Positions 55,301 to 63,042 of a DNA stretch of 64,000 bases are shown here, one piece after another. Position 1 is the first letter of the stretch, and each line of letters starts with the position of its first letter. The DNA is from Bacteroidota bacterium (GTDB lineage: Bacteria > Bacteroidota > Bacteroidia > Bacteroidales > CAIXZF01). The DNA is taken from contig JAKLIX010000009.1 of the NCBI GenBank assembly GCA_022709385.1, positions 62,001 through 126,000 of the forward strand, written 5' to 3'. Under the pieces are notes generated by a model. That model was not told the DNA's origin. It was given only the letters and a program-made list of their open reading frames with translations, and made no database searches. Made by a program: the position numbers and the translations under genes.

Positions 55301-56701
55301 CAATATATCCGCCTGCGGGGAGGGATTCACCATGATTTCCTCCACAGCGCTGCCCATGCAGCCTGAGGCCTGGTCGATATAGGTGTACTGGACTTCCCAG
55401 TTGCCCGGTCCCGTCAGTTGCGGATGGAACATGTTGTTGTCCACGCCAGGACCGCTGAAGGTGCCGCCCGGCGGGATGCCTTCCAGGGGTACCGGTGGTC
55501 CGTTATCGCATTGCGGCGGAACAGGCAAGATATCGACGAATGGCAGTGGATATACCATGATATCCTGAGAGGCCGATCCCACCATACCAAAAGGATCTGA
55601 ATAAGTATATATAAGCGTATGTAAGCCCGGCCCGGCAACGGATGCATCGAAGTTCGTACCACTCACACCGGGACCACTATAATTACCTCCCGGTGGTAAT
55701 CCACCGGTCAGCTCGTATTCTGTATCATCTTCACATTGTGACTCCAGGGGGGTATCCCAGGTAACAACGACCTGTTCAATCACAGTGACCAGGGCCCCTC
55801 CCGGCAACTGGAAACTTGAGCAGCCCATATAATCCGTGATTGCCGTAATTGTATAAAAAGTCGTTTCGAAAGGATTCACCGCTATAAAAAAGGGATTCTG
55901 GTCAATACCGTAAAAAGTAGAAAGTTCAAACCCATTACCGGCAATCGTGAAAGTAAACGGGGCTAAACCAGCGAGAAAGTTCACAGTCAGTAAAACCGGT
56001 GTTCCCGGAGGAACGGTAACATCCCCCCCAATAGTGGCGATTGGACTGGGATAGGGCAACAGCATGGCAGATCCCGCCATCATCGCGGTGAAAGTACCAC
56101 CGGGATCAAAGGCAATAACCTGATAGATACCAGGAAGCACAATATTTTCAAACAACAGCGGACCACCCGTTCCGGGCTGAACAATACCGGTGGGCATGCT
56201 TTCATGGTAAAGTTCGTACACCACCCCCATATCCGAACCATCAAGCATTACGGATGAAGGGAGGATATCTTCGGGGCAACCGATACCGCCCCCGCTGACA
56301 TTATAAATATTCAGACCCTGTACAATGATGGTTGCGAACCCTTCTCCCGGACTACTGCAGCCTGTAGCATCCTGCATCAGGGGAATGGTATAGGTCGTTG
56401 TAACGGGAGGACTTACCGGAACCAGCAGGAAAGGAAACATAGATTGCAATACCTGTGTTTGGGTTCCGTCGAACAGAAAAACCGTGAAGGGAGGAATTCC
56501 TGTCATCGTGATTTCGAGGGTGGCGGCTTCTCCGGGTAAGATCACGGCATCACAACAAATAAATGCGGAACAGTCCAGTAAAAACTCTGATGGAGCAGGG
56601 GAATCTGTTTTATGAAACGGATACGCACCGGCAGGAGTGTGAAGCCAGATGAATCCTATAAGCAAGAAATTCAGCAGGGCAAAGGGTAGCTTGTTATGCA
56701 T
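52352..56701 (-). CDS. giant T9SS surface protein with eight 75-residue repeats
   Basis: 1449 residues. Signal peptide (MHNKLPFALLNFLLIGFIWL), then an N-terminal region of beta-rich modules (about 40-310). Ten Ig-like or HYR-like modules with the motif PPGGxxSGPGV follow (about 313-1065); the middle eight are nearly identical 75-residue units (QCDNGPPVPLEGIPPGGTF...NNMFHPQLTGPGNWEVQYTY). Then comes a beta-sandwich/dockerin-like module (about 1070-1225: WGGGNAVDGLLILQHFVG, AADVTGGGYVNSSDALLIV, GDVNGSHTPP), a cohesin-like domain (ELRIAWYSLTPLLLNPGDLL) and a T9SS sorting domain (NIPNPFTASTEIPYFLPEEG...VYIYSMEYR). It is likely a long surface filament or adhesin; the function is not known. The C-terminal half has the same order as the M43-like giant. 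Confidence 0.88.
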   Translation of the reverse strand: MHNKLPFALLNFLLIGFIWLHTPAGAYPFHKTDSPAPSEFLLDCSAFICCDAVILPGEAATLEITMTGIPPFTVFLFDGTQTQVLQSMFPFLLVPVSPPVTTTYTIPLMQDATGCSSPGEGFATIIVQGLNIYNVSGGGIGCPEDILPSSVMLDGSDMGVVYELYHESMPTGIVQPGTGGPLLFENIVLPGIYQVIAFDPGGTFTAMMAGSAMLLPYPSPIATIGGDVTVPPGTPVLLTVNFLAGLAPFTFTIAGNGFELSTFYGIDQNPFFIAVNPFETTFYTITAITDYMGCSSFQLPGGALVTVIEQVVVTWDTPLESQCEDDTEYELTGGLPPGGNYSGPGVSGTNFDASVAGPGLHTLIYTYSDPFGMVGSASQDIMVYPLPFVDILPVPPQCDNGPPVPLEGIPPGGTFSGPGVDNNMFHPQLTGPGNWEVQYTYIDQASGCMGSAVEEIMVNPSPQADILPVGPQCDNGPPVPLEGIPPGGTFSGPGVDNNLFHPQLTGPGNWEVQYTYIDQASGCMGSAVEEIMVNPSPQVDILPVGPQCDNGPPVPLEGIPPGGTFSGPGVDNNLFHPQLTGPGNWEVQYTYIDQASGCMGSAVEEIMVNPSPQVDILPVGPQCDNGPPVPLEGIPPGGTFSGPGVDNNIFHPQLTGPGNWEVQYTYIDQASGCMGSAVEEIMVNPSPQVDILPVGPQCDNGPPVPLEGIPPGGTFSGPGVDNNMFHPQLTGPGNWEVQYTYIDQASGCMGSAVEEIMVNPSPQVDILPVGPQCDNGPPVQLEGIPPGGTFSGPGVDNNMFHPQLTGPGNWEVQYTYIDQASGCMGSAVEEIMVNPSPQADILPVGPQCDNGPPVQLEGIPPGGTFSGPGVDNNMFHPQLTGPGNWEVQYTYTDQASGCMGSAVEEIMVNPSPQVDILPVGSQCDNGPPVPLEGIPPGGTFSGPGVDNNMFHPQLTGPGNWEVQYTYIDQASGCMGSAVEEIMVNPSPQVSWNNPLPDQPVTSTIFELAGGMPPGGVYAGPGVTGNNFNASEAGIGLHELTYTYLDANGCSGSAVNTIQVVPAGLTGSIQGVLRYDNSILSPLTGSTVSLYQNQTEIGQETTNQDGYFLFQNLLPGPYSLTATTDKAWGGGNAVDGLLILQHFVGAQPLTGLRLLAADVTGGGYVNSSDALLIVKRFVGLSDAFPVGDWIFEEMTVNVVSDDTTDAGFNGLCFGDVNGSHTPPKIQPTVFMQQAGTWTAEGEQWSIPVWVNNSMQVNAISLILEFPSSSLRVTGIDMDASGIMVYKQHEYELRIAWYSLTPLLLNPGDLLLSVRAEPALTAMPLEETLGVVHPASLFADHNGNTIGDVRLTYPHLMMSDRQAYLGQNIPNPFTASTEIPYFLPEEGTISLKVYDVLGKDVLTLVDGKQAAGSHLVRFDRSQLSAGVYIYSMEYRCVSGSLKQTRRLVIGR
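53738..55537 (-). repeat. eight tandem 225-bp repeats inside the giant T9SS protein gene
   Basis: There are exactly eight in-frame units of 225 bases (75 codons), 1800 bases in all. Units differ by scattered substitutions only (for example Met/Leu/Ile after VDNN, Pro/Gln before LEG, Ala/Val after SPQ). Degenerate units of the same fold flank the array on both sides. Near-identity at the DNA level indicates recent amplification or gene conversion. Confidence 0.95.
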
Positions 56702-56759
56702 GGGGAAGAGGTTAATTGAAAACTACCATTTTTTTTACGAATCCAAAGAGAACAACCTA

Positions 56760-56767
56760 CAAATATA
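56760..56767 (-). promoter_or_regulatory. promoter for the giant repeat protein gene
   Basis: The minus strand reads TATATTTG (exact TAnnTTTG), with TTG 20 bases upstream (56788-56790), a complete Bacteroidota promoter 59 bases before the ATG. A second exact -7 match (TAAGTTTG) lies at 56800-56807. Confidence 0.55.
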
Positions 56768-56968
56768 ATCATAAATGCACTTATTGTCAAGCATTCGTTC
56801 AAACTTATGAAAACATTAACAAAATCCTCAGGAAAAAAGATCCATACCCTAAGCAGGTCAGATTAAGCCACAGCAATACATGCAAATATTCTTAATTTAT
56901 TCAGATTCACTCCATCACGCCTTTGACATGTTTCGCTGCCTGAAATCTTCCACCTTAGCGGGAAAGGA

Positions 56969-56976
56969 TATCTTTG
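56969..56976 (+). promoter_or_regulatory. Bacteroidota -7 box for the Nif3-like gene
   Basis: TATCTTTG, an exact TAnnTTTG match, lies 17 bases before the ATG at 56994. This argues against the upstream in-frame start at 56880. There is no clear -33 TTG. Confidence 0.5.
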
Positions 56977-56993
56977 CAAAAAACACCCGGATT

Positions 56994-58097
56994 ATGGAAC
57001 GAATAAAGATAGCCGACATCATTGAAGCATTGGAGGCTCATGCCCCGCTGATGTTGCAGGAGTCGTACGACAATGCAGGGCTGATATGCGGAGACCGGCA
57101 GGACACGGTAGAGAAAGTCCTGATTACCATAGATATCACAAGGGATGTGCTTGAAGAAGCGAAAACCAGACGATGCGGATTGATCATCTCACATCATCCC
57201 CTGATATTCAAACCCCTGAAGAACCTTACCGGGATTAATGAAGTACAGCGCCTGGTGATCGATGCGATCCGTCACCGGATTTCCCTGTATGCGGTGCACA
57301 CGAACCTGGACAATGTCCATCAGGGAGTCAGTTTCGCGCTGGCTGAAAAACTGGGACTCACCCGGCTTCGGGTATTGAAGCCGGCGGAAGGCATGTTGCG
57401 GAAGCTGGTCACTTTTTGTCCGAAAGACCATGCAGAAAGGGTAAGACAAGCCATCTTTGATGCAGGTGCCGGGCACATCGGCAATTACGACTGTTGCAGT
57501 TTTAATGTCAGCGGCCAGGGCAGTTTCAGGGGCGGTGAAGGGAGCAATCCATTCACGGGTAAAGCCGGGCAATTGCATGTGGAAGATGAGATCCGGATCG
57601 AGACCATCTTTCCGGCCTGGCTTGAATCAAGCTTGCTTAGCGCAATGAAAGCAGCTCATCCTTATGAAGAAGTTGCCTATGACATCTATCCCCTGGAAAA
57701 CAAACACCAGCGGGCAGGTTCAGGAATGATCGGAGCATTGAAGGAGCCGATGGAAGAAACCACATTCCTCGCGATGGTAAAAGAGACTGCAGGCTCCGGG
57801 GTAATCCGGTACACAGGCATCCGAAACAGACCTGTAAAAAAAGTCGCCGTATGCGGAGGAGCCGGGGCCTTCCTGATCCGCCAGGCCATCCAGTCCGGGG
57901 CGGACGCATACATCACCGGAGATCTCAAATACCACGACTTTTTCGAAACAGAAGGACGGCTGCTGCTGGCAGATATCGGTCATTACGAGAGCGAACAATT
58001 TGCCAAAGCGTTGATATATTCCATTATATCCCAAAAATTTCCTAATTTTGCAGCCCTTATTTCAGATTATTCCACTAATCCGGTAAATTGTTTATAA
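56994..58097 (+). CDS. Nif3-like dinuclear metal centre hexameric protein
   Basis: 367 residues of the Nif3/YbgI/DUF34 family, ring-shaped proteins with a two-metal site. ATG 56994 gives MERIKIADIIEALEAHAPLM. Metal ligands are in IISHHPLIFKPLKNL and YAVHTNLDNVHQGVS, and near the C-terminus in GDLKYHDFFE and DIGHYESEQFAKAL. The middle insert (about residues 130-245), carrying HPYEEVAYDIYPLEN, is the PII-like domain of long-form members. The biochemical role is unsettled; GTP cyclohydrolase activity has been suggested for the family. The next gene, a zinc-ribbon protein, is a standard partner in Bacteroidota. Confidence 0.93.
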   Translation: MERIKIADIIEALEAHAPLMLQESYDNAGLICGDRQDTVEKVLITIDITRDVLEEAKTRRCGLIISHHPLIFKPLKNLTGINEVQRLVIDAIRHRISLYAVHTNLDNVHQGVSFALAEKLGLTRLRVLKPAEGMLRKLVTFCPKDHAERVRQAIFDAGAGHIGNYDCCSFNVSGQGSFRGGEGSNPFTGKAGQLHVEDEIRIETIFPAWLESSLLSAMKAAHPYEEVAYDIYPLENKHQRAGSGMIGALKEPMEETTFLAMVKETAGSGVIRYTGIRNRPVKKVAVCGGAGAFLIRQAIQSGADAYITGDLKYHDFFETEGRLLLADIGHYESEQFAKALIYSIISQKFPNFAALISDYSTNPVNCL

Positions 58098-58109
58098 TCA
58101 AGGTATCAC

Positions 58110-58976
58110 ATGGCAACAAGCAAGGGAAAAGCAAAAAGTTCATCATCAAAGGAGAAGATTGAAACTGTACAACCGGCCGACAGTCAGCCAAATCCGGAAA
58201 CCATTGTTACGGTAACAACCGAGACAGATGATAAACCGGAAGTCCCCATTGAGAAGAAACTTATCACCCTGTATCAGCTTCAACAAATTGACACTCAAAT
58301 CGATAAAATCAGGATTATTCGGGGTGAACTTCCCCTGGAAGTCCAGGACCTGGAAGATGAGATAGCCGGTTTAAACCACAGGCTGGAAAATTTTCAGGAA
58401 GAGGTGGATGCATTTGAGAAACAGGTTGCGGAAAAACAAATCCAGATCAAGGAAAGCCAGTCGATGATCGCACGCTATAAAGAGCAGCAGAACAATGTAC
58501 GCAACAACCGTGAGTACGACTACCTTTCCAAAGAGATTGAATTTCAGGATCTTGAAATTCAACTGGCAGAAAAGCGCATCCGTGAATTTCGTCACTCCAT
58601 CGAAACGCGCAAAGAATCGATGGCGGCTTCCCAGGAAGTGCTGGATGAGAAGCAGGCTGATCTTGACATTAAGCGGGCTGAACTGAAGGACATTGTAGAA
58701 GAAACAGAAAAAGAAGAGCTCGGCCTGGTAGGTAAGTCAGACGATAACCAGAAATATATTGAAGACCGCCTGCTCACTGCGTATAAGCGTATCCGAAAAA
58801 ATGCAAGGAACGGACTGGCTGTGGTATTGGTTGAGAGAGGAGCCTGCGGTGGTTGTTTCAATAAAATCCCGCCCCAGCACCAGTTGGAGATCAGCATGCA
58901 CAAGAAAATCATCGTATGTGAATATTGCGGCCGCATTCTGGTGGACGATGCGATCGTAAAAGCTGCAAATGCCTGA
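58110..58976 (+). CDS. C4-type zinc ribbon coiled-coil protein
   Basis: 288 residues. A charged low-complexity N-terminus (about 1-45) is followed by a long coiled-coil hairpin (about 50-225: LYQLQQIDTQIDKIRIIRGE, IAGLNHRLENFQEEVDAFEK). A C-terminal zinc ribbon has Cys pairs in ACGGCFNKIPP and CEYCGRILVDD. This matches the zf-RING_7/CT398-type family, which pairs genetically with Nif3-like proteins. Its exact role is unknown; related proteins have been linked to flagellar or secretion ATPases and to RNA polymerase. It is 12 bases downstream of the Nif3 gene. Confidence 0.9.
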   Translation: MATSKGKAKSSSSKEKIETVQPADSQPNPETIVTVTTETDDKPEVPIEKKLITLYQLQQIDTQIDKIRIIRGELPLEVQDLEDEIAGLNHRLENFQEEVDAFEKQVAEKQIQIKESQSMIARYKEQQNNVRNNREYDYLSKEIEFQDLEIQLAEKRIREFRHSIETRKESMAASQEVLDEKQADLDIKRAELKDIVEETEKEELGLVGKSDDNQKYIEDRLLTAYKRIRKNARNGLAVVLVERGACGGCFNKIPPQHQLEISMHKKIIVCEYCGRILVDDAIVKAANA

Positions 58977-59004
58977 CAGTCCAACGGTCTGTGCAAGCCT
59001 GCTG

Positions 59005-60513
59005 ATGCGCTCATTCAGCTTCACTTTTATTTTTCTTTTATTCTCGATCCTTTTGCCGTTCCCCTCAACCGGCTCCACTTCCTTTACTCCTAATTGCATC
59101 AAAGCCAGAGATTTGATCTTCGACTTAAAGATTCAGGCTGCCCAGGCTTACCTCCGGCAGGAAATGAAGGCAGATCCGTCCAACCTGATCATTTATTACC
59201 TGGATGACCAGGCTGAATTCATGAGCATGTTGCTGGATGAAAGCTGGAAGGATGAAAAGGCCTGGAAAAAAAGGCAGGAGGTGCGTCTCGACAGAATAGA
59301 CAGAGAAAAGGAAAACTCCCCCTGGATAAACTGGTGCAAGGCCGAGATCTACCTTCACAGAGCCATCTCACACAGTAAACGCGAACGATGGATTGAAACA
59401 GCCCGCGACCTCAACCGTGTTTACCAGCTTGCAAAAAGCAACCACCTGCGCTACCCTGATTTCCTGCCGGATAAAAAAACGCTGGCCATCCTGCAAATTT
59501 TTTTCGGATCCCTGCCTGAGAATTTTGAATGGATGAAAAAGTTGCTCGGGTTGCAGGGCGATCTGGACCAGGGTTTGGCGACATTATGGGAACTGACTGA
59601 ACAAAGCCGGCAGGGAACATGGCAGTTTTTACACGAAGAGGCATTGATCCTTCTGATATTCAGCCATATGAGTAAAACAACAGATAAAGAAGCCATGGCC
59701 GGGTTTCACAAGCGACTTGCTCTTCTGAAGCCGGAAGTCAGGGCTGCTCATCGTCCCCTGCTCACCTATGCGCTCGCCAGCCTCTACATGAAAACTGCCA
59801 GGAATGATGATGCCATCCGCCTTTTTTCACGCATTCCCAGGCATGACGGAAGAATTAATTTCTACATGCCTGATTATCAGTGCGGAATAGCTTATCTTCA
59901 GAAACTTGACACCACAGCTGCCAGCTTCTTTCGTTATTTTTTATCCCGGCACAAGGGGAAAAATTATGTGAAATCTGCCTGGCAAAAGCTGGGATGGCTT
60001 GCATTGATTCAAGGGAATGAGGCAGAATATGAAAGGAAAATGAATGCCGTCAGATACCTGGGCAGGGATGCGATATTTCCTGATAAACAAGCACTTGCAG
60101 AAGCTGAAAGTAATTCTCCTCCCGATCCATTCCTGATCAGGGCCAGGCTGCTTTTCGACGGAGGCTATTACCAAAGGGCGATGAGCAATCTGTTATCGAT
60201 GACTGAACCCGATGAAAAGCATAGGTTAAGAGAGTACCTGGAGTATCATTACCGCCTGGCCAGGATATACCATGAAACCAATGAACAGGTGAAGGCGCAG
60301 CATCATTATCTGCTGGTAATAGAGAAAGGCAAAGAACAGCGCTGGTATTTTGCGGCCAATGCCGCGCTGATGATGGGCAAACTGGCCGAACAGAACGGCA
60401 ATAAACAGAAAGCGTTAACGTATTACGAAATGATCCGCCCGATGAAATTCAAAGAATACCGTAACAGCATCCTGATGAAAGCCAGGGAGGGAATCCGGAG
60501 GCTGGGAGCTTAA
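59005..60513 (+). CDS. exported tetratricopeptide-repeat protein
   Basis: About 502 residues from ATG 59005, which gives a signal peptide (MRSFSFTFIFLLFSILLPFPSTGS). An ATG at 58969 overlaps the zinc-ribbon gene by 8 bases and is possible. The rest is all-helical with TPR-like pairs (LKIQAAQAYLRQEMKADPSN near the start; DTTAASFFRYFLSRH; YHYRLARIYHETNEQVKAQHHYLLVIEKG; NKQKALTYYEMIRP). No enzymatic motif. It is probably a periplasmic scaffold. Its stop shares bases with the convergent Omp28 gene stop. Confidence 0.8.
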   Translation: MRSFSFTFIFLLFSILLPFPSTGSTSFTPNCIKARDLIFDLKIQAAQAYLRQEMKADPSNLIIYYLDDQAEFMSMLLDESWKDEKAWKKRQEVRLDRIDREKENSPWINWCKAEIYLHRAISHSKRERWIETARDLNRVYQLAKSNHLRYPDFLPDKKTLAILQIFFGSLPENFEWMKKLLGLQGDLDQGLATLWELTEQSRQGTWQFLHEEALILLIFSHMSKTTDKEAMAGFHKRLALLKPEVRAAHRPLLTYALASLYMKTARNDDAIRLFSRIPRHDGRINFYMPDYQCGIAYLQKLDTTAASFFRYFLSRHKGKNYVKSAWQKLGWLALIQGNEAEYERKMNAVRYLGRDAIFPDKQALAEAESNSPPDPFLIRARLLFDGGYYQRAMSNLLSMTEPDEKHRLREYLEYHYRLARIYHETNEQVKAQHHYLLVIEKGKEQRWYFAANAALMMGKLAEQNGNKQKALTYYEMIRPMKFKEYRNSILMKAREGIRRLGA

Positions 60514-61352
60514 GGTAAGATTACCCGGGCCTGTTCAGCCTGCAGTACTTCCTGAGTGGTCTGGTCTGCAATGAAAGCCACATATGAGCAATTCCCCGCA
60601 TTCCAGGCCGTATCGAGCACCATGGAAAAATTCCTGCTGATGCTGGTACCGAAACCTACCGGCCCGGTGGTCAGGGTGGCTCCGAAAGTACCGTTAAAAG
60701 AGGCCCTCAACACATGCCTGTGCACATAATTTGTGATGTATGGAGTCGGCCCGACTTCCGGATTGTTGTTGTTCTGGGCTCTGATGATACTGTCCTCTGT
60801 AAGGTAAACCACCAGTTGGAGGGGAGACAGGATATTCTCAATGACATCCGTTTTAACGGTAACGTCCAACTGACGGCTGAGCGTGTCATAGGTACCCGAC
60901 AACTGCAGCCTGGCCACGGGATCGAAATCCTGGAATGAGGCCACCGCTTGTTCCCAAACCGAGGAGGCCAGGGTTACATTTCCCTGAAACCCGGAACGGT
61001 TGACCGTTGCGGAAGGATAGGCCCCCACCTTGAAATAAGCATTGAGTTCATCCCCTACTGTCGTTCTGAAATCGCTGCTGAACAAGCCAGAAGGATTGGG
61101 AACTGCGAAGTTTCCGGCATGGATGGAAATCAGGATCACCTCGGGATAATCATGAGCGATCTCATGTGCCAGCAAACTGGCTTCCGGGCAATTCGGACAT
61201 TTATGCCCGGTATATTCTTCCAGCAACACCTTGCGGCCCTTGCTGACTCCGGGTGTGGTATCCCTTGCGTAAGGCTCTTCAATTTTGTCGCATGCATACA
61301 GCATCATCAATGATAGCAAGGGAAGGAAAGCTTTAATATAATTGAATTTCAT
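60510..61352 (-). CDS. Omp28-related outer-membrane lipoprotein
   Basis: 280 residues from ATG 61352 (an ATG at 61358 is also possible). Lipoprotein signal MKFNYIKAFLPLLSLMMLYAC; the following Asp is at the +2 position. The mature part has a thioredoxin-like Omp28 domain with VLLEEYTGHKCPNCPEASLL (CPNC) and YPEVILISIHAGNFAVPN, then a beta-rich C-terminal part. The family occurs in Bacteroidota outer membranes; the CxxC suggests redox activity. It is the last gene of a three-gene unit after a TlpA protein and an outer-membrane protein. Confidence 0.87.
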   Translation of the reverse strand: MKFNYIKAFLPLLSLMMLYACDKIEEPYARDTTPGVSKGRKVLLEEYTGHKCPNCPEASLLAHEIAHDYPEVILISIHAGNFAVPNPSGLFSSDFRTTVGDELNAYFKVGAYPSATVNRSGFQGNVTLASSVWEQAVASFQDFDPVARLQLSGTYDTLSRQLDVTVKTDVIENILSPLQLVVYLTEDSIIRAQNNNNPEVGPTPYITNYVHRHVLRASFNGTFGATLTTGPVGFGTSISRNFSMVLDTAWNAGNCSYVAFIADQTTQEVLQAEQARVILP

Positions 61353-61363
61353 GGTCATCAGAA

Positions 61364-63016
61364 TTAGAAAGTGCTTGTAATACTAATTTGCAGGCCATTG
61401 GAAGCAGGGACTGCACGACAGACACCGCCGACACAGAGGATCCCCTCGCGCTGACGGCCCCATGCGAGGCTGATCCGGTTCGGGCCTTTGGTATATCCCA
61501 GTGAACCAAGATAATAGTGGTAGCGCTGATCACTTTGTTCATTTCCGTAATTATACTGATCCATCACAGAAATGAACCAACGGGGTGCGATGGTGTATTC
61601 CAGCAGCAGCTGAACCCACTCACCCTTATCCTGCCGCGTGAGCATCTGCTGGAGCTCGGCCCTCAGGGCATGCTTTTCCGTGATTTTATATGTGAGGTCG
61701 GCGATGCCGATATTGGCATAAACCATGGGGCTTCCGGGATGGCCCTCGATCACATCCTGGTTGTAGGCCAGGTTGAGGTAATTCAGGATCAGCTTCCAGC
61801 TCTTACTGATCTTACGCGTAATCTCTATGTTGAAATCAGAAAAATACACCTCATCACCGAATTTAAAGAAATCGCTCCGGTAACCCAGTGTACCTCTTTT
61901 GAACAAGGCTGTTGTTTCATCTATTGCTTTGAATTCAATAGCATTCACCCTGGAATAGCTGGCAGAAACCTGGGTACCGTACTTGCCTCCCAGGGCAGTA
62001 TTCTTGCGGAAAATATAGTCGATTTCAGCGAAATACCCGATCTCCCCTTTTGGCTGGGTGGAATAGGGATAAAAGGCTGCCAGGGCATAGGTGTGCTGGC
62101 GTGTAAGAGAAGGGAGATAGCTGATGGTCAGGGGATTGCCAGTTACATTGCGGTCGCTCCGAAAGTGCATATTATCGATCCTTTTACCGGCAAGGATGAT
62201 CCCCAGTCCCTTGCGTGAGTATGATCCGGTCAGAAAAAGGGCTTCGCCCGGTTTATAGATGTAGTTGTTGAGCACACTGGGATCATTCATTTTGTATGCA
62301 TATTCTCCATTCACATGAAAGGCTCCCCTGACCACCTCCAGCCTGCCGGCCATGGCGGCCACATTTTCAGGCAGTTTATATTTAAATGTCGGGTCATCTT
62401 TCTGAAACCGGCTCACTGCACTTCCTCCGAGCGTAATTTTCGTTTTCCAGTTTTCCATCTTCGGGAAGGCATCGTTCAGGTGAAACTCGGCATCCACACC
62501 CCTGATGATACCATCGCCCTTATTCCAGTAATAACGCTGATTCCCGACAAGTCCCTTAAAAACGATTCCCTTCCAGGGTTCAAACTTCACCCGGACCCCG
62601 TCGATGCTGTTGTCGATCCCAAGGGTTTTCTCCTCATAGGCGCGAAAGATTAAACCATTACCGAACTGATCGTAGAAATTCCCGACGGTGATTTCAAACT
62701 CACCCTGCCGGTATGAGGCGAAACGGTATGGGATTCCATTGCCTTCATATTCCTTGTCGAACCCCAGCATCGGATTCAGATAAGCTTCATAACGGACCCC
62801 GGCTGAAAAATTCCCGTTGGTATAAATCAGGTTGGTATAGGCGTTCATCATAAACTGTTCATTAACTTCCGGGGCATTGATGGCTGAATCTTCCGTATAG
62901 TACTGTGCATTCAGTTCAAAATTGCCGTGGATCTGACCACCGGGAAGCTGCTGGGCTGAGACTTGCAGGCAGGCAGCCAGCAAAAGCCAGGAAAGCGGAA
63001 AATAAATTTTCTTCAT
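61364..63016 (-). CDS. outer-membrane beta-barrel-like protein (DUF6029-type)
   Basis: 550 residues from ATG 63016 (MKKIYFPLSWLLLAACLQVSAQ, signal peptide). The mature part is a long series of amphipathic strands (QIHGNFELNAQYYTED, FSAGVRYEAYLNPM, EFEITVGNFYDQFGNGLIFR, WFISVMDQYNYGNEQ) ending in a C-terminal aromatic residue (ISITSTF), typical of an outer-membrane barrel. It resembles the DUF6029 family often encoded between TlpA and Omp28 proteins. Function unknown. It is 11 bases upstream of the Omp28 gene and 26 downstream of the TlpA gene. Confidence 0.78.
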   Translation of the reverse strand: MKKIYFPLSWLLLAACLQVSAQQLPGGQIHGNFELNAQYYTEDSAINAPEVNEQFMMNAYTNLIYTNGNFSAGVRYEAYLNPMLGFDKEYEGNGIPYRFASYRQGEFEITVGNFYDQFGNGLIFRAYEEKTLGIDNSIDGVRVKFEPWKGIVFKGLVGNQRYYWNKGDGIIRGVDAEFHLNDAFPKMENWKTKITLGGSAVSRFQKDDPTFKYKLPENVAAMAGRLEVVRGAFHVNGEYAYKMNDPSVLNNYIYKPGEALFLTGSYSRKGLGIILAGKRIDNMHFRSDRNVTGNPLTISYLPSLTRQHTYALAAFYPYSTQPKGEIGYFAEIDYIFRKNTALGGKYGTQVSASYSRVNAIEFKAIDETTALFKRGTLGYRSDFFKFGDEVYFSDFNIEITRKISKSWKLILNYLNLAYNQDVIEGHPGSPMVYANIGIADLTYKITEKHALRAELQQMLTRQDKGEWVQLLLEYTIAPRWFISVMDQYNYGNEQSDQRYHYYLGSLGYTKGPNRISLAWGRQREGILCVGGVCRAVPASNGLQISITSTF

Positions 63017-63042
63017 AGGGAGGATCATTGGGACTTGAACGT

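Noticed and set aside
53808..55568. Chain of ~74-codon open frames on the plus strand, repeated every 225 bases
   Set aside because: They are the antisense reading of the tandem repeat in the giant protein gene; their regular spacing follows the repeat unit and each ends at the same relative point.
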